Source: Actinomycetota bacterium
Lineage (GTDB): Bacteria > Actinomycetota > Thermoleophilia > RBG-16-64-13
Assembly (NCBI GenBank): GCA_023488925.1
Contig: JAMDDA010000022.1
Location: forward strand, 1-10,726
Length of the DNA: 10,726 nt
Direction: 5' to 3'
The notes beneath the pieces were generated by a model. It was not told the DNA's origin and did not search any database. It was given only the letters and a program-made list of their open reading frames with translations. This document shows positions 1 through 6,340 of the stretch, piece after piece. The translations under genes and the position numbers were made by a program. Each line of letters starts with the position of its first letter. The first letter of the stretch is position 1.

Positions 1-562
1 GCTCCCAGCCCGACAGGCCGCCATAGCTCTTGCGGCCCGGCGGGGAGGCCAAGCGGTCGGCGATCTCCTTCTGCACCATGACGCAGTAGCGCCGCACCCC
101 GGGCAGGCGCTCCAAAGCCTCGCCCAGAAACGGAGCCGCCGGAGCGTAGGGCAGATTGCTGGCGCACACGGTGGGTGGAGGGACCAGGTCCTCCAGGGGG
201 TGGGCCAGAACATCCGCAAAGTAGAGGCTCACGCCGCCGGCCGCCCCCGGCATTTGGGCATCCAGCTCGGCCAGGGTGGCCCGCAGGGGCGCTTCCAGGC
301 GCCGATCGATCTCGAAGGCGTGCACGTGGGCTGTGACCATAGCCAGAGCGCGGGTGAGCACCCCCAGGCCGGCTCCCACCTCGAGGGCGACGTCCCCCGG
401 GCGGGCCTGCAGCCGGTCGATGATCACCCCGATGATGTTGTCGTCGATCAGGAAGTTCTGCCCCAGGCTGCGCCGGGGGGTGACGCCGAACTCGGCCAGC
501 CGGGCCAGCGACACCTGGCGAGGCGGGCGGCCCGACCCTGCCTTCGCCTCCTCGGGAACCAC
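1..562 (-). CDS. rsmA: Ribosomal RNA small subunit methyltransferase A (16S rRNA m6,2A1518/A1519 dimethyltransferase), C-terminus beyond window
   Basis: RsmA/KsgA dimethylates two adjacent adenosines in the 3'-terminal hairpin of 16S rRNA during late 30S assembly, using S-adenosylmethionine. I translated the minus strand by hand: 187 codons are visible before the window edge, out of about 270-290 usual for the family. Seen in order: LGQNFLID (residues 33-40, family signature), the SAM-binding motif EVGAGLGVLT (61-70), an acidic FEID (83-86), the catalytic NLPY (136-139) and VMVQKEIADRL (161-171). The start is a GTG at 562-560, six bases after the tatD stop. A GGAG inside the end of tatD, nine bases upstream, can serve as ribosome binding site, so the two genes are probably translationally coupled. 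Last visible gene of the rsmI-metG-tatD-rsmA operon. The partial state is due to the window edge, not a mutation. Confidence 0.95.
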   Translation of the reverse strand, partial: MVPEEAKAGSGRPPRQVSLARLAEFGVTPRRSLGQNFLIDDNIIGVIIDRLQARPGDVALEVGAGLGVLTRALAMVTAHVHAFEIDRRLEAPLRATLAELDAQMPGAAGGVSLYFADVLAHPLEDLVPPPTVCASNLPYAPAAPFLGEALERLPGVRRYCVMVQKEIADRLASPPGRKSYGGLSGWE

Positions 563-568
563 GGCCGC

Positions 569-1351
569 CTACTCCAGGCGCAGGCGGGAATAGGCCCGCA
601 CGGCGTTCTCGCGCACCTGGGCGGCCAGCGCCCCGACCGTGACGCCCCGCAGACCGGCCACCCAAGCGTAGGTGTGGGCCACCAGGGCCGGGGTGTTCGG
701 CCGGCCGCGGTGCGGCATGGGCGTGAGGTAGGGTGCGTCGGTCTCCAGCAGCAATCGCTCGGCGGGCACGGCGCGGGCCGCCGCCTGCAGGGCGGCGGCC
801 TTGGGAAAGGTGACGTTGCCTGCGAAGCTCAGATAGTACCCGCGGGCCACGACGTTCTCCAGCCGCTCCGGCATGGAGAAACAGTGGAGCACCACGGTGA
901 GGCCCGCGGCCCGCTCGGCCAGAAGGTCGAGGGTGTGGTCGTCGGCCTCCCGGGTGTGCACCACCAGGGGCAGCCCTGCCCGGGCCGCCAACCCCACGTG
1001 CCACGCGAAGACCTCGCGCTGCCGCGCCCGGGGGGAGTGGTCGTAGTGGTAGTCGAGCCCCACCTCGCCCACGGCGAGCACGCGGGGATGGGCTACCAGC
1101 GCCTCGATAGCCGCCTGCCCGGCCGGGTCGAGCTCTTTGGCGTCGTGGGGATGGAAACCTACCGTGGCCCACACTTCGGGGAAGCGCTCGGCCAGCTCCA
1201 CGGCCCGGTGCGACGAGACGGCGTCGGTACCGGATTGGATGATGGTCTCAACCCCGGCCGCACGGGCGGCCGCCACCAGGGCGGCCGGGTCGGCCCTGCA
1301 GTGGTCCAGGTGGGTGTGGGCATCGATGTAGGTCATGTCGGCCGCGCCCAC
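569..1351 (-). CDS. tatD: TatD-family metal-dependent hydrolase (DNase)
   Basis: TatD proteins are TIM-barrel, divalent-metal hydrolases of the amidohydrolase superfamily, with 3'-5' exonuclease or DNase activity in characterised members. They act in the cytoplasm. Metal ligands are visible: HTH (12-14), Glu96 in EVGLDY, His132 in VVHTREAD, His156 in LHCFS and Asp205 in ETDAPYLTP. Full length at 260 residues. The listed start is a GTG at 1351-1349. An in-frame ATG five codons later (1336-1334) would give MTYIDAHTHLD, closer to the usual family N-terminus. AGGA-type bases about 12 nt before the GTG mildly favour the GTG. It lies 16 bp after metG and 6 bp before rsmA, so co-transcription is near certain. 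Its exact substrate cannot be told from sequence. Confidence 0.95.
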   Translation of the reverse strand: MGAADMTYIDAHTHLDHCRADPAALVAAARAAGVETIIQSGTDAVSSHRAVELAERFPEVWATVGFHPHDAKELDPAGQAAIEALVAHPRVLAVGEVGLDYHYDHSPRARQREVFAWHVGLAARAGLPLVVHTREADDHTLDLLAERAAGLTVVLHCFSMPERLENVVARGYYLSFAGNVTFPKAAALQAAARAVPAERLLLETDAPYLTPMPHRGRPNTPALVAHTYAWVAGLRGVTVGALAAQVRENAVRAYSRLRLE

Positions 1352-1367
1352 CGGGGTGGGCGGCTTC

Positions 1368-2891
1368 CTACTCCTCGATCCGCGGGAACAGCGGTCCGCC
1401 CTGCACCACGCGCAGGCCGGCCGGCAACCGGCCCCAGGCCGTCTCCTCCCAGGCCAAGGCGGCCGCGTCGGCGCTCAGGCCGAGGCGCGCGCGGATGCGG
1501 ACGGCCGTGCCGGGCATGTAGGGGTGCAAGAGCACGGAGAGCAGCCGCAACCCTTCGGCCAGGTCGTAGAGCGTGGCGTCGAGGGCGGCGTCGTCCCCAG
1601 CCTTGGCCTGCTTCCAGGGAGCCTGCTCCTCCACGTAACGGTTGAGTCGCCGCACGAGGTCCCAAATGCCGTCGAGGGCGCCGCTCAGATCCATGGCCTC
1701 CAGGCGGATGCGGGCCGTCGCCGCCGCCTGCTCGGCCTCGGCGGCCAGGGGTGACTCGGCGGGCGGGCGGCCCGGGGGGGCGGGCACCACACCGTTGCGA
1801 TACTTGTCGACCATGGAGACCGTGCGGCTGAGCAGATTGCCGAGGTCGTTGGCCAGCTCGGAGTTGTAGCGGGCCTTGAAGCTCTCCTCCCCCACCATGC
1901 CGTCCTGGCCGAAGTTCACCTCGCGGAAGCAGTAGAACCGGAAGGGGTCGGGCCCGTATCGCTCGATCAGCGGGAAGGGATCCATGACGTTGCCCCGGGT
2001 CTTCGACATCTTCTCGCCGCCCAACTTGAGGTAGCCGTGGATGAAGAGGTGCCGGGGCAGCTCGTAGCCCGCCGAGAGCAGTAGCGCCGGCCAGATGATG
2101 CCGTGGAACTTGAGGATGTCTTGGGCCATCATGTGGTAGGTGGCCGGCCAGAAACGCGCCACGAGGTTCTCGCCGGGAGCGTAGTGCAAGGCGCTCAGGT
2201 AGTTGATGAGGGCGTCCACCCATACGTAGATCACCTGGGACTGATCCCAAGGCACAGGGATGCCCCACCTGAGGGTGGCCCGGGAGATGGAGATGTCGTC
2301 GAGCCCCTGTTCGATGAAGGAGAGGGCCTCGTTGTAGCGGTGGCGAGGCTTGACGAAGTCGGGGTTCGCCCGGTAATGCCGGATCAGCCTTTCCTGGTAG
2401 GCCGAGAGGCGGAAGAAGTAGTTCTTCTCCTCCATGAAGGTGGGCCGGATGCCGTGGTCGGGGCAGAGCCCGTCGACCAGGTTCTCCTCGGTGTAGTAGG
2501 CCTCGCAGGCGGGGCAGTAGAGGCCGCTATAGGTGCCCTCGAAGATGTCGCCGTTGTCGTGACAGCGCTGCACGAACCGCTGGACGAAGGCCTCGTGCTC
2601 GGGGTCGGTGGTGCGGATGAAGAAGTCGTTGGTGGCGTCGACCTTCCGGGCCACCTCCTTGAACTTGCCCACCATCTGGTCGGCGTGCTCGCGGGGAGTG
2701 ACTCCGCGGGCGGCGGCCGCCTGCTCCACCTTGTTGCCGTGCTCGTCGGTGCCGGTGAGGAAGAAGACGTCGTCGCCCAGCTGCCGGTGGAATCGCGCCA
2801 CCACGTCGGCGGCGGTGGTGGTGTAGGCATGACCTATGTGCGGCACGTCGTTGACGTAGTAGATCGGCGTGGTGACGTAGAAGGTGCCCAT
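1368..2891 (-). CDS. metG: Methionyl-tRNA synthetase, short form without C-terminal tRNA-binding domain
   Basis: Class I aminoacyl-tRNA synthetase charging initiator and elongator tRNA-Met in the cytoplasm. Seen: HIGH at residues 18-21 (PHIGHAYTT), a single zinc knuckle with C126-x2-C129 and C143-x2-H146, and KMSKT at 294-298 (GEKMSKTRGN) as the KMSKS loop. The single-knuckle pattern matches the Thermus-like MetRS type. At 507 residues it ends after the anticodon-binding helical domain. The EMAP/Trbp-like C-terminal domain found in about 630-680 residue MetRS is absent, which is a known natural form. Start ATG at 2891-2889, with AGGAG about 13 nt upstream, a rather long spacing. It follows rsmI by 73 bp, a gap containing a GC-rich hairpin (2930-2959), and precedes tatD by 16 bp. 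Confidence 0.97.
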   Translation of the reverse strand: MGTFYVTTPIYYVNDVPHIGHAYTTTAADVVARFHRQLGDDVFFLTGTDEHGNKVEQAAAARGVTPREHADQMVGKFKEVARKVDATNDFFIRTTDPEHEAFVQRFVQRCHDNGDIFEGTYSGLYCPACEAYYTEENLVDGLCPDHGIRPTFMEEKNYFFRLSAYQERLIRHYRANPDFVKPRHRYNEALSFIEQGLDDISISRATLRWGIPVPWDQSQVIYVWVDALINYLSALHYAPGENLVARFWPATYHMMAQDILKFHGIIWPALLLSAGYELPRHLFIHGYLKLGGEKMSKTRGNVMDPFPLIERYGPDPFRFYCFREVNFGQDGMVGEESFKARYNSELANDLGNLLSRTVSMVDKYRNGVVPAPPGRPPAESPLAAEAEQAAATARIRLEAMDLSGALDGIWDLVRRLNRYVEEQAPWKQAKAGDDAALDATLYDLAEGLRLLSVLLHPYMPGTAVRIRARLGLSADAAALAWEETAWGRLPAGLRVVQGGPLFPRIEE

Positions 2892-2929
2892 GTACGCTGG
2901 TCGGCTCCTGGGGTCTCGCGGGAACGGCT

Positions 2930-2959
2930 CTCCGCGCGGGCCGAGCGCCGCACGCGGAG
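2930..2959 (-). other. GC-rich hairpin between rsmI and metG
   Basis: CTCCGCG (2930-2936) is perfectly complementary to CGCGGAG (2953-2959) across a 16-nt loop. It sits inside the 73-bp gap 39 nt before the metG start. There is no U-run after it on the minus strand, so it is not a classic intrinsic terminator. It could partially attenuate or stabilise the operon mRNA. Function is inference only. Confidence 0.4.
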
Positions 2960-2964
2960 CAGAG

Positions 2965-3825
2965 CTATTCTAACAGATGGCGTTTCGCCGCCAGCGTGGC
3001 GGCGTAAACCTCGCGGACCGGCCTGCCCGTCAGTCGCGCTACGAGAGCGGCGGCCTCCTTGGTGCCCAGGCCGCCCCGCAGAAGGCCGGCGAGAACGCGC
3101 TCCAGGTTCTCTGCTGCGCCCACCGGCGCCTCCGCCGCAATGCCCGGAGCCTCCGCTCCCGCCTCCTCCGGCCCCAGCACCAGCACGATCTCGCCCCGCA
3201 CGGGCTCCGCCAGCGCGCCCAGCACTTCCGCCGCCGTACCCCGCAACACCTGCTCGTGCAGCTTGGTGAGTTCCCGGCAGACGGCCAAGGGCCGGCTCGG
3301 CCAGCGTTCCCCTACGGCCGCCAGGGTCGCCCGCAGGCGTCGCGGAGACTCGAAGGCCACCACCGAGCCCCCCACCCGCCCGGCCCCTTCCAGCGCGGCC
3401 ACGGCTTTGGCCGCCCCCCGGGGCAGGAAACCCACGAAAACGAAGCGGTCGGTGGGCAGGCCCGAGGCCACCAGGGCGGTGGAGATGGCGCTGGGCCCCG
3501 GCAGGACGGTCACGGGCAGACCCTCGGCGGCGCATGCCCGCACCAGGGTGAACCCCGGATCGGAGAGGCCGGGCATACCCGCGTCGGAGACCAGGGCCAC
3601 CCGCTTCCCCTCGCGCAGCAGGTCGAGAACGGTTTCCAGGCGGGCGGTCTCATTGTGTTCGTGGAAGCTGAGCAGGTGCGGTGGGGACAGGCCGTGGCGC
3701 GCGAGGAGCCGGCGCGTGTGCCGGGTGTCCTCGCACACCACCACGTCGGCCCGCCCGAGCACCGCGAGGACGCGCAGAGTCACATCCTCCAGGTTGCCGA
3801 TCGGTGTGGGGCACACAAAAAGCAT
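2965..3825 (-). CDS. rsmI: Ribosomal RNA small subunit methyltransferase I (16S rRNA 2'-O-ribose C1402)
   Basis: RsmI adds the 2'-O-methyl group to C1402 in the decoding centre of 16S rRNA, using SAM. It belongs to the tetrapyrrole-methylase fold. Seen in 286 residues: N-terminal VCPTPIGNLED (4-14), VVCEDTRHTRRLL (29-41), VSDAGMPGLSDPG (79-91), GPSAISTALVASGLP (110-124), FVFVGFLPR (128-136) and a later FESPRRLRATL. The small C-terminal helical domain (TKEAAALVARLTGRPVREVY) is present. Length is normal for the family. I chose ATG 3825-3823 because it places the conserved start directly. The open frame continues upstream to an ATG at 3876, but that 17-residue extension is not family-like. There is no Shine-Dalgarno; a -10 box six bases upstream suggests a leaderless mRNA. 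First gene of the rsmI-metG-tatD-rsmA operon. Confidence 0.95.
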   Translation of the reverse strand: MLFVCPTPIGNLEDVTLRVLAVLGRADVVVCEDTRHTRRLLARHGLSPPHLLSFHEHNETARLETVLDLLREGKRVALVSDAGMPGLSDPGFTLVRACAAEGLPVTVLPGPSAISTALVASGLPTDRFVFVGFLPRGAAKAVAALEGAGRVGGSVVAFESPRRLRATLAAVGERWPSRPLAVCRELTKLHEQVLRGTAAEVLGALAEPVRGEIVLVLGPEEAGAEAPGIAAEAPVGAAENLERVLAGLLRGGLGTKEAAALVARLTGRPVREVYAATLAAKRHLLE

Positions 3826-3837
3826 GCGCCGAGAATA
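3826..3837 (-). promoter_or_regulatory. Leaderless-type -10 box for rsmI
   Basis: On the minus strand TATTCT (3837-3832) is followed by six bases and then the rsmI ATG. A TANNNT box at this distance puts transcription start at or next to the A of ATG, as in leaderless genes of actinobacteria and Deinococcus. No purine-rich ribosome binding site exists upstream of the ATG, which fits. No convincing -35 is seen. Strong inference, not proof. Confidence 0.5.
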
Positions 3838-3894
3838 CCAGGCCGCCCTTGCCGCCGAAGCCCGCGGGTGGCGCATCTTCGAACCCGGCGGTCA

Positions 3895-3911
3895 CCTGCT
3901 TTCCGAGCAGG
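3895..3911 (-). terminator. Weak hairpin just after the Rossmann-protein gene
   Basis: CCTGCT and AGCAGG form a 6-bp stem with a 5-nt loop, starting 3 nt after the TAG of the 3915-4364 gene on the minus strand. There is no U-tract, so at best it is a weak or factor-assisted terminator separating this gene from rsmI. Confidence 0.3.
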
Positions 3912-3914
3912 TTG

Positions 3915-4364
3915 CTACTCTTCTTCCCCCGGGACCGGGCGGCGGGCAGGCGGTGGCGGCACGAGCTGCATGAGCTCGCGCGAATCTTTGACCATCGACA
4001 TGATGAAACGGGTGGCGAGCTCGTTCATGAAAAGCGTGCGGCGGTTGTTGGTGCGGCGAAACTCCGCGATCACCCTGTCTTTGAGCGCCGCATCGTCGTT
4101 GACGCAAAAGAGGAAGTCGAGCTCGGGGAGAACGGCGAAGAGATCTTCCACCTTCTGCGAAGTAGTCACGCCCAACGACTGGGCGATGAGCACTCCGGGC
4201 GCGGCCGGATTCACGTCGACCACCATGCGCACGTCCACATAGTCGTACTCGAGCATGCGACTGAGAAGCGGCGTCATGCGGCGGCCCGCGCCGATGACAC
4301 CCACGGTCACGACTTCGAGCTCTCCGTCGAGAGGGTTCTCGTCAACCGTATCCAGATCGGACAC
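3915..4364 (-). CDS. Small stand-alone Rossmann-fold (NAD-binding-like) protein, function unknown
   Basis: About 149 residues. VTVGVIGAGRRMTPLLSRML contains the glycine-rich GxGxxx turn of a Rossmann fold, followed by a beta strand ending in Asp (VVDVNP) that could bind a ribose. The rest reads as alternating strands and helices (DLFAVLPELDFLFCVND, then DRVIAEFRR). It resembles the homoserine-dehydrogenase/Gfo-Idh-type N-terminal domain sometimes found as an input module in front of bacterial sensor kinases and regulators, but no catalytic or output domain is attached. The tail is proline- and acid-rich. Start: GTG 4364-4362 has GGAGG seven bases upstream. An in-frame ATG at 4421 would add 19 Gly/Arg-rich residues with a poor ribosome binding site. 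Same strand as rsmI, 89 bp upstream of it. A redox- or ligand-sensing role is inference only. Confidence 0.7.
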   Translation of the reverse strand: MSDLDTVDENPLDGELEVVTVGVIGAGRRMTPLLSRMLEYDYVDVRMVVDVNPAAPGVLIAQSLGVTTSQKVEDLFAVLPELDFLFCVNDDAALKDRVIAEFRRTNNRRTLFMNELATRFIMSMVKDSRELMQLVPPPPARRPVPGEEE

Positions 4365-4531
4365 CCGCCCTCCTCCGCTCACGTTCCCGGTTCCGGCCCG
4401 GTCTCGGCCGACCTCGGTCATCTTACACCGATGCTTCCGGTTCTCGTATCGGCATGTGCGGCCGAGACTGAAGAGCTACAAGACACGCAACCCGGCCGGG
4501 CAGAGGAAAAGCGGAGGCGACGCAACGGACG

Positions 4532-4549
4532 GAGTTCAGCGGCGAACTC
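4532..4549. promoter_or_regulatory. Perfect 6-bp inverted repeat upstream of the Rossmann gene
   Basis: GAGTTC (4532-4537) and GAACTC (4544-4549) are separated by AGCGGC. The site lies about 170 bp upstream of the GTG start, between that gene and the palindromic element. It could be a repressor site or chance. I see no clear -35/-10 pair in 4365-4565. Confidence 0.2.
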
Positions 4550-4565
4550 GACGCCGGCCCTACAA

Positions 4566-4670
4566 GGCTGTTGAACAACGCGGGTCACGCCACGTTCGGC
4601 CCCGGCCAAGAGTCAAAATGCAGGGATCATTCGTATCCGAACGTGGCGGTCATGGTCTTTTTCAACAGCC
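4566..4670. repeat. Palindromic MITE/REP-like element, copy 1
   Basis: A 105-bp unit with inverted ends. The first and last 10 bases (GGCTGTTGAA and TTCAACAGCC) are perfectly complementary, and 12 further bases at the inner ends of the two 34-bp arms (CGCCACGTTCGG and CCGAACGTGGCG) also match perfectly. The centre of each arm has diverged and the loop is about 37 bp. A second copy lies at 6577-6682 in the same orientation, about three quarters identical by my manual alignment. GGCTGTTGAA-type ends are common on insertion sequences and their non-autonomous derivatives. No transposase lies inside. The plus-strand frame reads GHGLFQQP in both copies, but this is too short to be a gene. Confidence 0.75.
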
Positions 4671-4687
4671 TGCTGCGGCCGGTCCCG

Positions 4688-4754
4688 GCGGCTGAGAGCC
4701 GCGGCACGCCACTCCCGCCGCGGAGGTCGCGGCCCCACCAGGGGCATCACCTCC
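4688..4754. other. Two hairpins between GNAT gene and palindromic element
   Basis: First hairpin: GCGGCT (4688-4693) and AGCCGC (4697-4702) with a 3-nt loop. Second, nested: GGAGGT (4722-4727) with ACCTCC (4749-4754), enclosing GCCCC (4732-4736) and GGGGC (4741-4745) around an ACCA tetraloop. They lie 53-119 bp past the GNAT stop on its strand and could help end or stabilise its mRNA. Neither has a U-run. No gene is seen between 4671 and 4806. Confidence 0.4.
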
Positions 4755-4806
4755 GCTCCCACGGTCTCTTGCCGAGGGTCGAACGGCCACCGCGCTTCTC
4801 CGGAAG

Positions 4807-5259
4807 TCAAAGACTCCGTTCCAGGTTGATGGTCTTGGAAGGGCTGAATTGGTTCTCACTAAAAAAATGTATCAATGCTGAGTCATTCCAGTCAACCAGA
4901 GTATATATCTTGCGGACACCAAGCGTCTTCAAATGCTCTACGAATTCGCTGATCAACTTAGCGCCAATTCCTTTGTTCTGGTAATCGGGATCAACTCCTA
5001 TAGTATCCAAGGTTGCCTCTTCTTGAAATATCCCATATTCCCCCAGGTAAAGCTCTCCCATTACAAAACCCGCGACGGCGCCTTCTTCGTTTTCCGCCAC
5101 GATGGAGGTCGGAACATAATCGTTGGATTTAAAGAGCTTCTCGAACTTCATCTCATAGTACTCGGGGCGGGAAGCCTTCAGCACCTTACTGTCGATCCCC
5201 ACCACGGCGTCGAAATCGTCGGCCTTCATGAGCCTGAACTTGATGGCGTTTTCGTTCAC
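4807..5259 (-). CDS. GNAT-family N-acetyltransferase
   Basis: 150 residues, the usual size for a single GNAT domain, which transfers acetyl from acetyl-CoA to an amine. Substrate is unknown. Seen: FRLMKADDFDAVVGID (8-23), the beta4/motif A region TLDTIGVDPDYQNKGIGAKL (83-102) with the acetyl-CoA pyrophosphate loop QNKGIG (94-99), and a C-terminal VDWNDSALIHFFSENQFSPS (122-141) typical of motif B. Start GTG 5259-5257 has a near-perfect AAGGAGGT just upstream; the open frame extends further upstream but only as non-coding-like residues. Base composition is clearly AT-richer than the neighbours (around 37-43 % G+C in some 60-base lines), suggesting recent transfer. Its phrases resemble GNATs I associate with deltaproteobacteria such as Geobacter relatives; this is memory, not a search. 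Apparently monocistronic. Confidence 0.88.
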   Translation of the reverse strand: MNENAIKFRLMKADDFDAVVGIDSKVLKASRPEYYEMKFEKLFKSNDYVPTSIVAENEEGAVAGFVMGELYLGEYGIFQEEATLDTIGVDPDYQNKGIGAKLISEFVEHLKTLGVRKIYTLVDWNDSALIHFFSENQFSPSKTINLERSL

Positions 5260-5270
5260 AGGACCTCCTT
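5260..5270 (-). promoter_or_regulatory. Strong ribosome binding site fixing the GNAT GTG start
   Basis: AAGGAGGT (minus strand, 5270-5263) ends three bases before the GTG at 5259. It decides the start over the longer open frame reaching 5364. Confidence 0.8.
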
Positions 5271-5558
5271 CGAGTCTGGGGTCACGTCCTGACAACCGCC
5301 AAGGAGAGCGCAACGGTCGGTGCCCGGCATCCAGATTGCCGCAGCCATCCCCGACCGGCGCCACAGCTGCAGCGCTAATACTACACGCGCCCGCCCAAGT
5401 TCACCTGCACCACCGCAGGTCAAGAGTGGAGCTCCCAGAACAGACAGATCCAGCCCCTCAGCGCTCTCAGATGAGCCCGCTGCTAGCGTTGGAAGCGGAG
5501 CCTTAGGGCGGAGCGATTCTGCTGGGCGCGCCGGCTCGGTGGCTGGAGGAACACTGGT
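5271..5558. other. Intergenic region upstream of GNAT gene, with a small inverted repeat
   Basis: No convincing gene in these 288 bases. ACCTGC (5403-5408) and GCAGGT (5415-5420) form a perfect 6-bp inverted repeat around ACCACC, which may be an operator or an mRNA hairpin. A TAGTAT box on the minus strand near 5380 could be a -10 for the GNAT gene, but no -35 sits at proper spacing. Confidence 0.3.
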
Positions 5559-6197
5559 TCACCCACGGCGAAACACCCGGACCGCGTGGATGGTGGCCGA
5601 CCTCTCCGACAGCCGCACGAGGCTCCTACCCTGGTTCAGCGGGTCCATCGCCAGATACTCCCGTCCCTCCTTCCCTACGATGAGGACCCAATGGGGAAGG
5701 GTCTCCGTGAGCATGATCTTGGCGATGACCGGACGTCCTTCAGACAGCTCCCTGTCGATGACGTCGTAACTCAGACTTGGGAGCTCGATCCGTACTTGTC
5801 CGGCGGTGATCTTGCCGACCGCGCTCCAGATGACCTGCCCCGAACCGGTGAATCCGTCGACCCTCTTCAGGTAGGTGCACACCTCCCCGGGATCCATCGG
5901 ATGCCCCAGTGCGGACACTCCCATGGCGATACAGGTCACCGTGCAGCCTGCAGCCGCCATGGTCTCCCCGCTGCCGCCGATGGTCTCAGCGGCCCATGCA
6001 GGGTCGTTCTGCAGGTAGTAAGGCACGGGGCCGACGCCCGAGACCGTAAGGTACTCTCCGCCCACTGAGGAGATGGGTTCGCCCCCCGCTCCGCCCTGGG
6101 CGAGCACAAGTACGCCGCCGGCCGCAAGCACCAGTAGTGCAAGTGCGGTAAGCAGATAGAGGCTGCGCCTTCTCACCAGTTTCCGATCGTCGCGCAT
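5559..6197 (-). CDS. Membrane-anchored or secreted C39-like cysteine peptidase domain protein
   Basis: 212 residues. A basic N-terminus (KLVRRR) is followed by a hydrophobic segment at about 12-33 (LYLLTALALLVLAAGGVLVLA), a signal anchor or uncleaved signal peptide, so the domain should lie outside the cytoplasmic membrane. The remainder fits the papain-like C39-like fold (Peptidase_C39_2): oxyanion Gln63 in YYLQND, nucleophile Cys85 in AAAGCTVTC, His169 in LPHWVLIVG and Asp185 in AMDPL. All catalytic positions are present, so it may be active. A second Cys89 is nearby. There is no lipobox. Unlike bacteriocin-exporter C39 domains it carries no ABC transporter, and none lies next to it. Start ATG 6197-6195 has no clear ribosome binding site; a GTG at codon 8 is an alternative. 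Substrate unknown. Confidence 0.8.
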   Translation of the reverse strand: MRDDRKLVRRRSLYLLTALALLVLAAGGVLVLAQGGAGGEPISSVGGEYLTVSGVGPVPYYLQNDPAWAAETIGGSGETMAAAGCTVTCIAMGVSALGHPMDPGEVCTYLKRVDGFTGSGQVIWSAVGKITAGQVRIELPSLSYDVIDRELSEGRPVIAKIMLTETLPHWVLIVGKEGREYLAMDPLNQGRSLVRLSERSATIHAVRVFRRG

Positions 6198-6224
6198 CGC
6201 ACAGAACGGCGCCCAACGACCCCC

Positions 6225-6292
6225 GCATCAGCCGCGGCGGCGAACGCTGATGCAGTGATGGTTGCCCCCGTGCGTACAGCCGCCGTCGGCTG
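6225..6292. promoter_or_regulatory. Inverted repeats upstream of the C39-like gene
   Basis: GCATCAGC (6225-6232) pairs with GCTGATGC (6246-6253) across 13 bases, and CAGCCG (6277-6282) pairs with CGGCTG (6287-6292) across 4. Both lie in the 5' region of the 5559-6197 gene. They could be operator sites or leader hairpins. TATGAT (minus strand, 6320-6315) is a possible -10 but lacks a -35. Confidence 0.3.
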
Positions 6293-6340
6293 CCTGCATG
6301 GACCACCCATTTGTATCATATGGTCAGTCGCCGAGTCCGC

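Noticed and set aside
200..1645. Long plus-strand open frame of 481 codons across rsmA, tatD and metG
   Set aside because: It is antisense to three clearly recognised genes, Gly/Arg/Pro-rich and without any family motif; a shadow caused by high GC.
1333..2268. Second minus-strand open frame of 311 codons within metG
   Set aside because: Out of frame with metG, which carries HIGH, zinc and KMSKS motifs; composition is low-complexity.
3876..3892. TTCGAACCCGGCG near 3879 as an attachment-site copy of the tRNA-Gln T arm
   Set aside because: Only a short, imperfect match centred on TTCGAA; expected by chance in GC-rich DNA.
2103..4574. Several long plus-strand open frames over metG, rsmI and the Rossmann gene
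   Set aside because: All antisense to supported genes and Gly/Val/Arg/Pro biased, with no recognisable domain.
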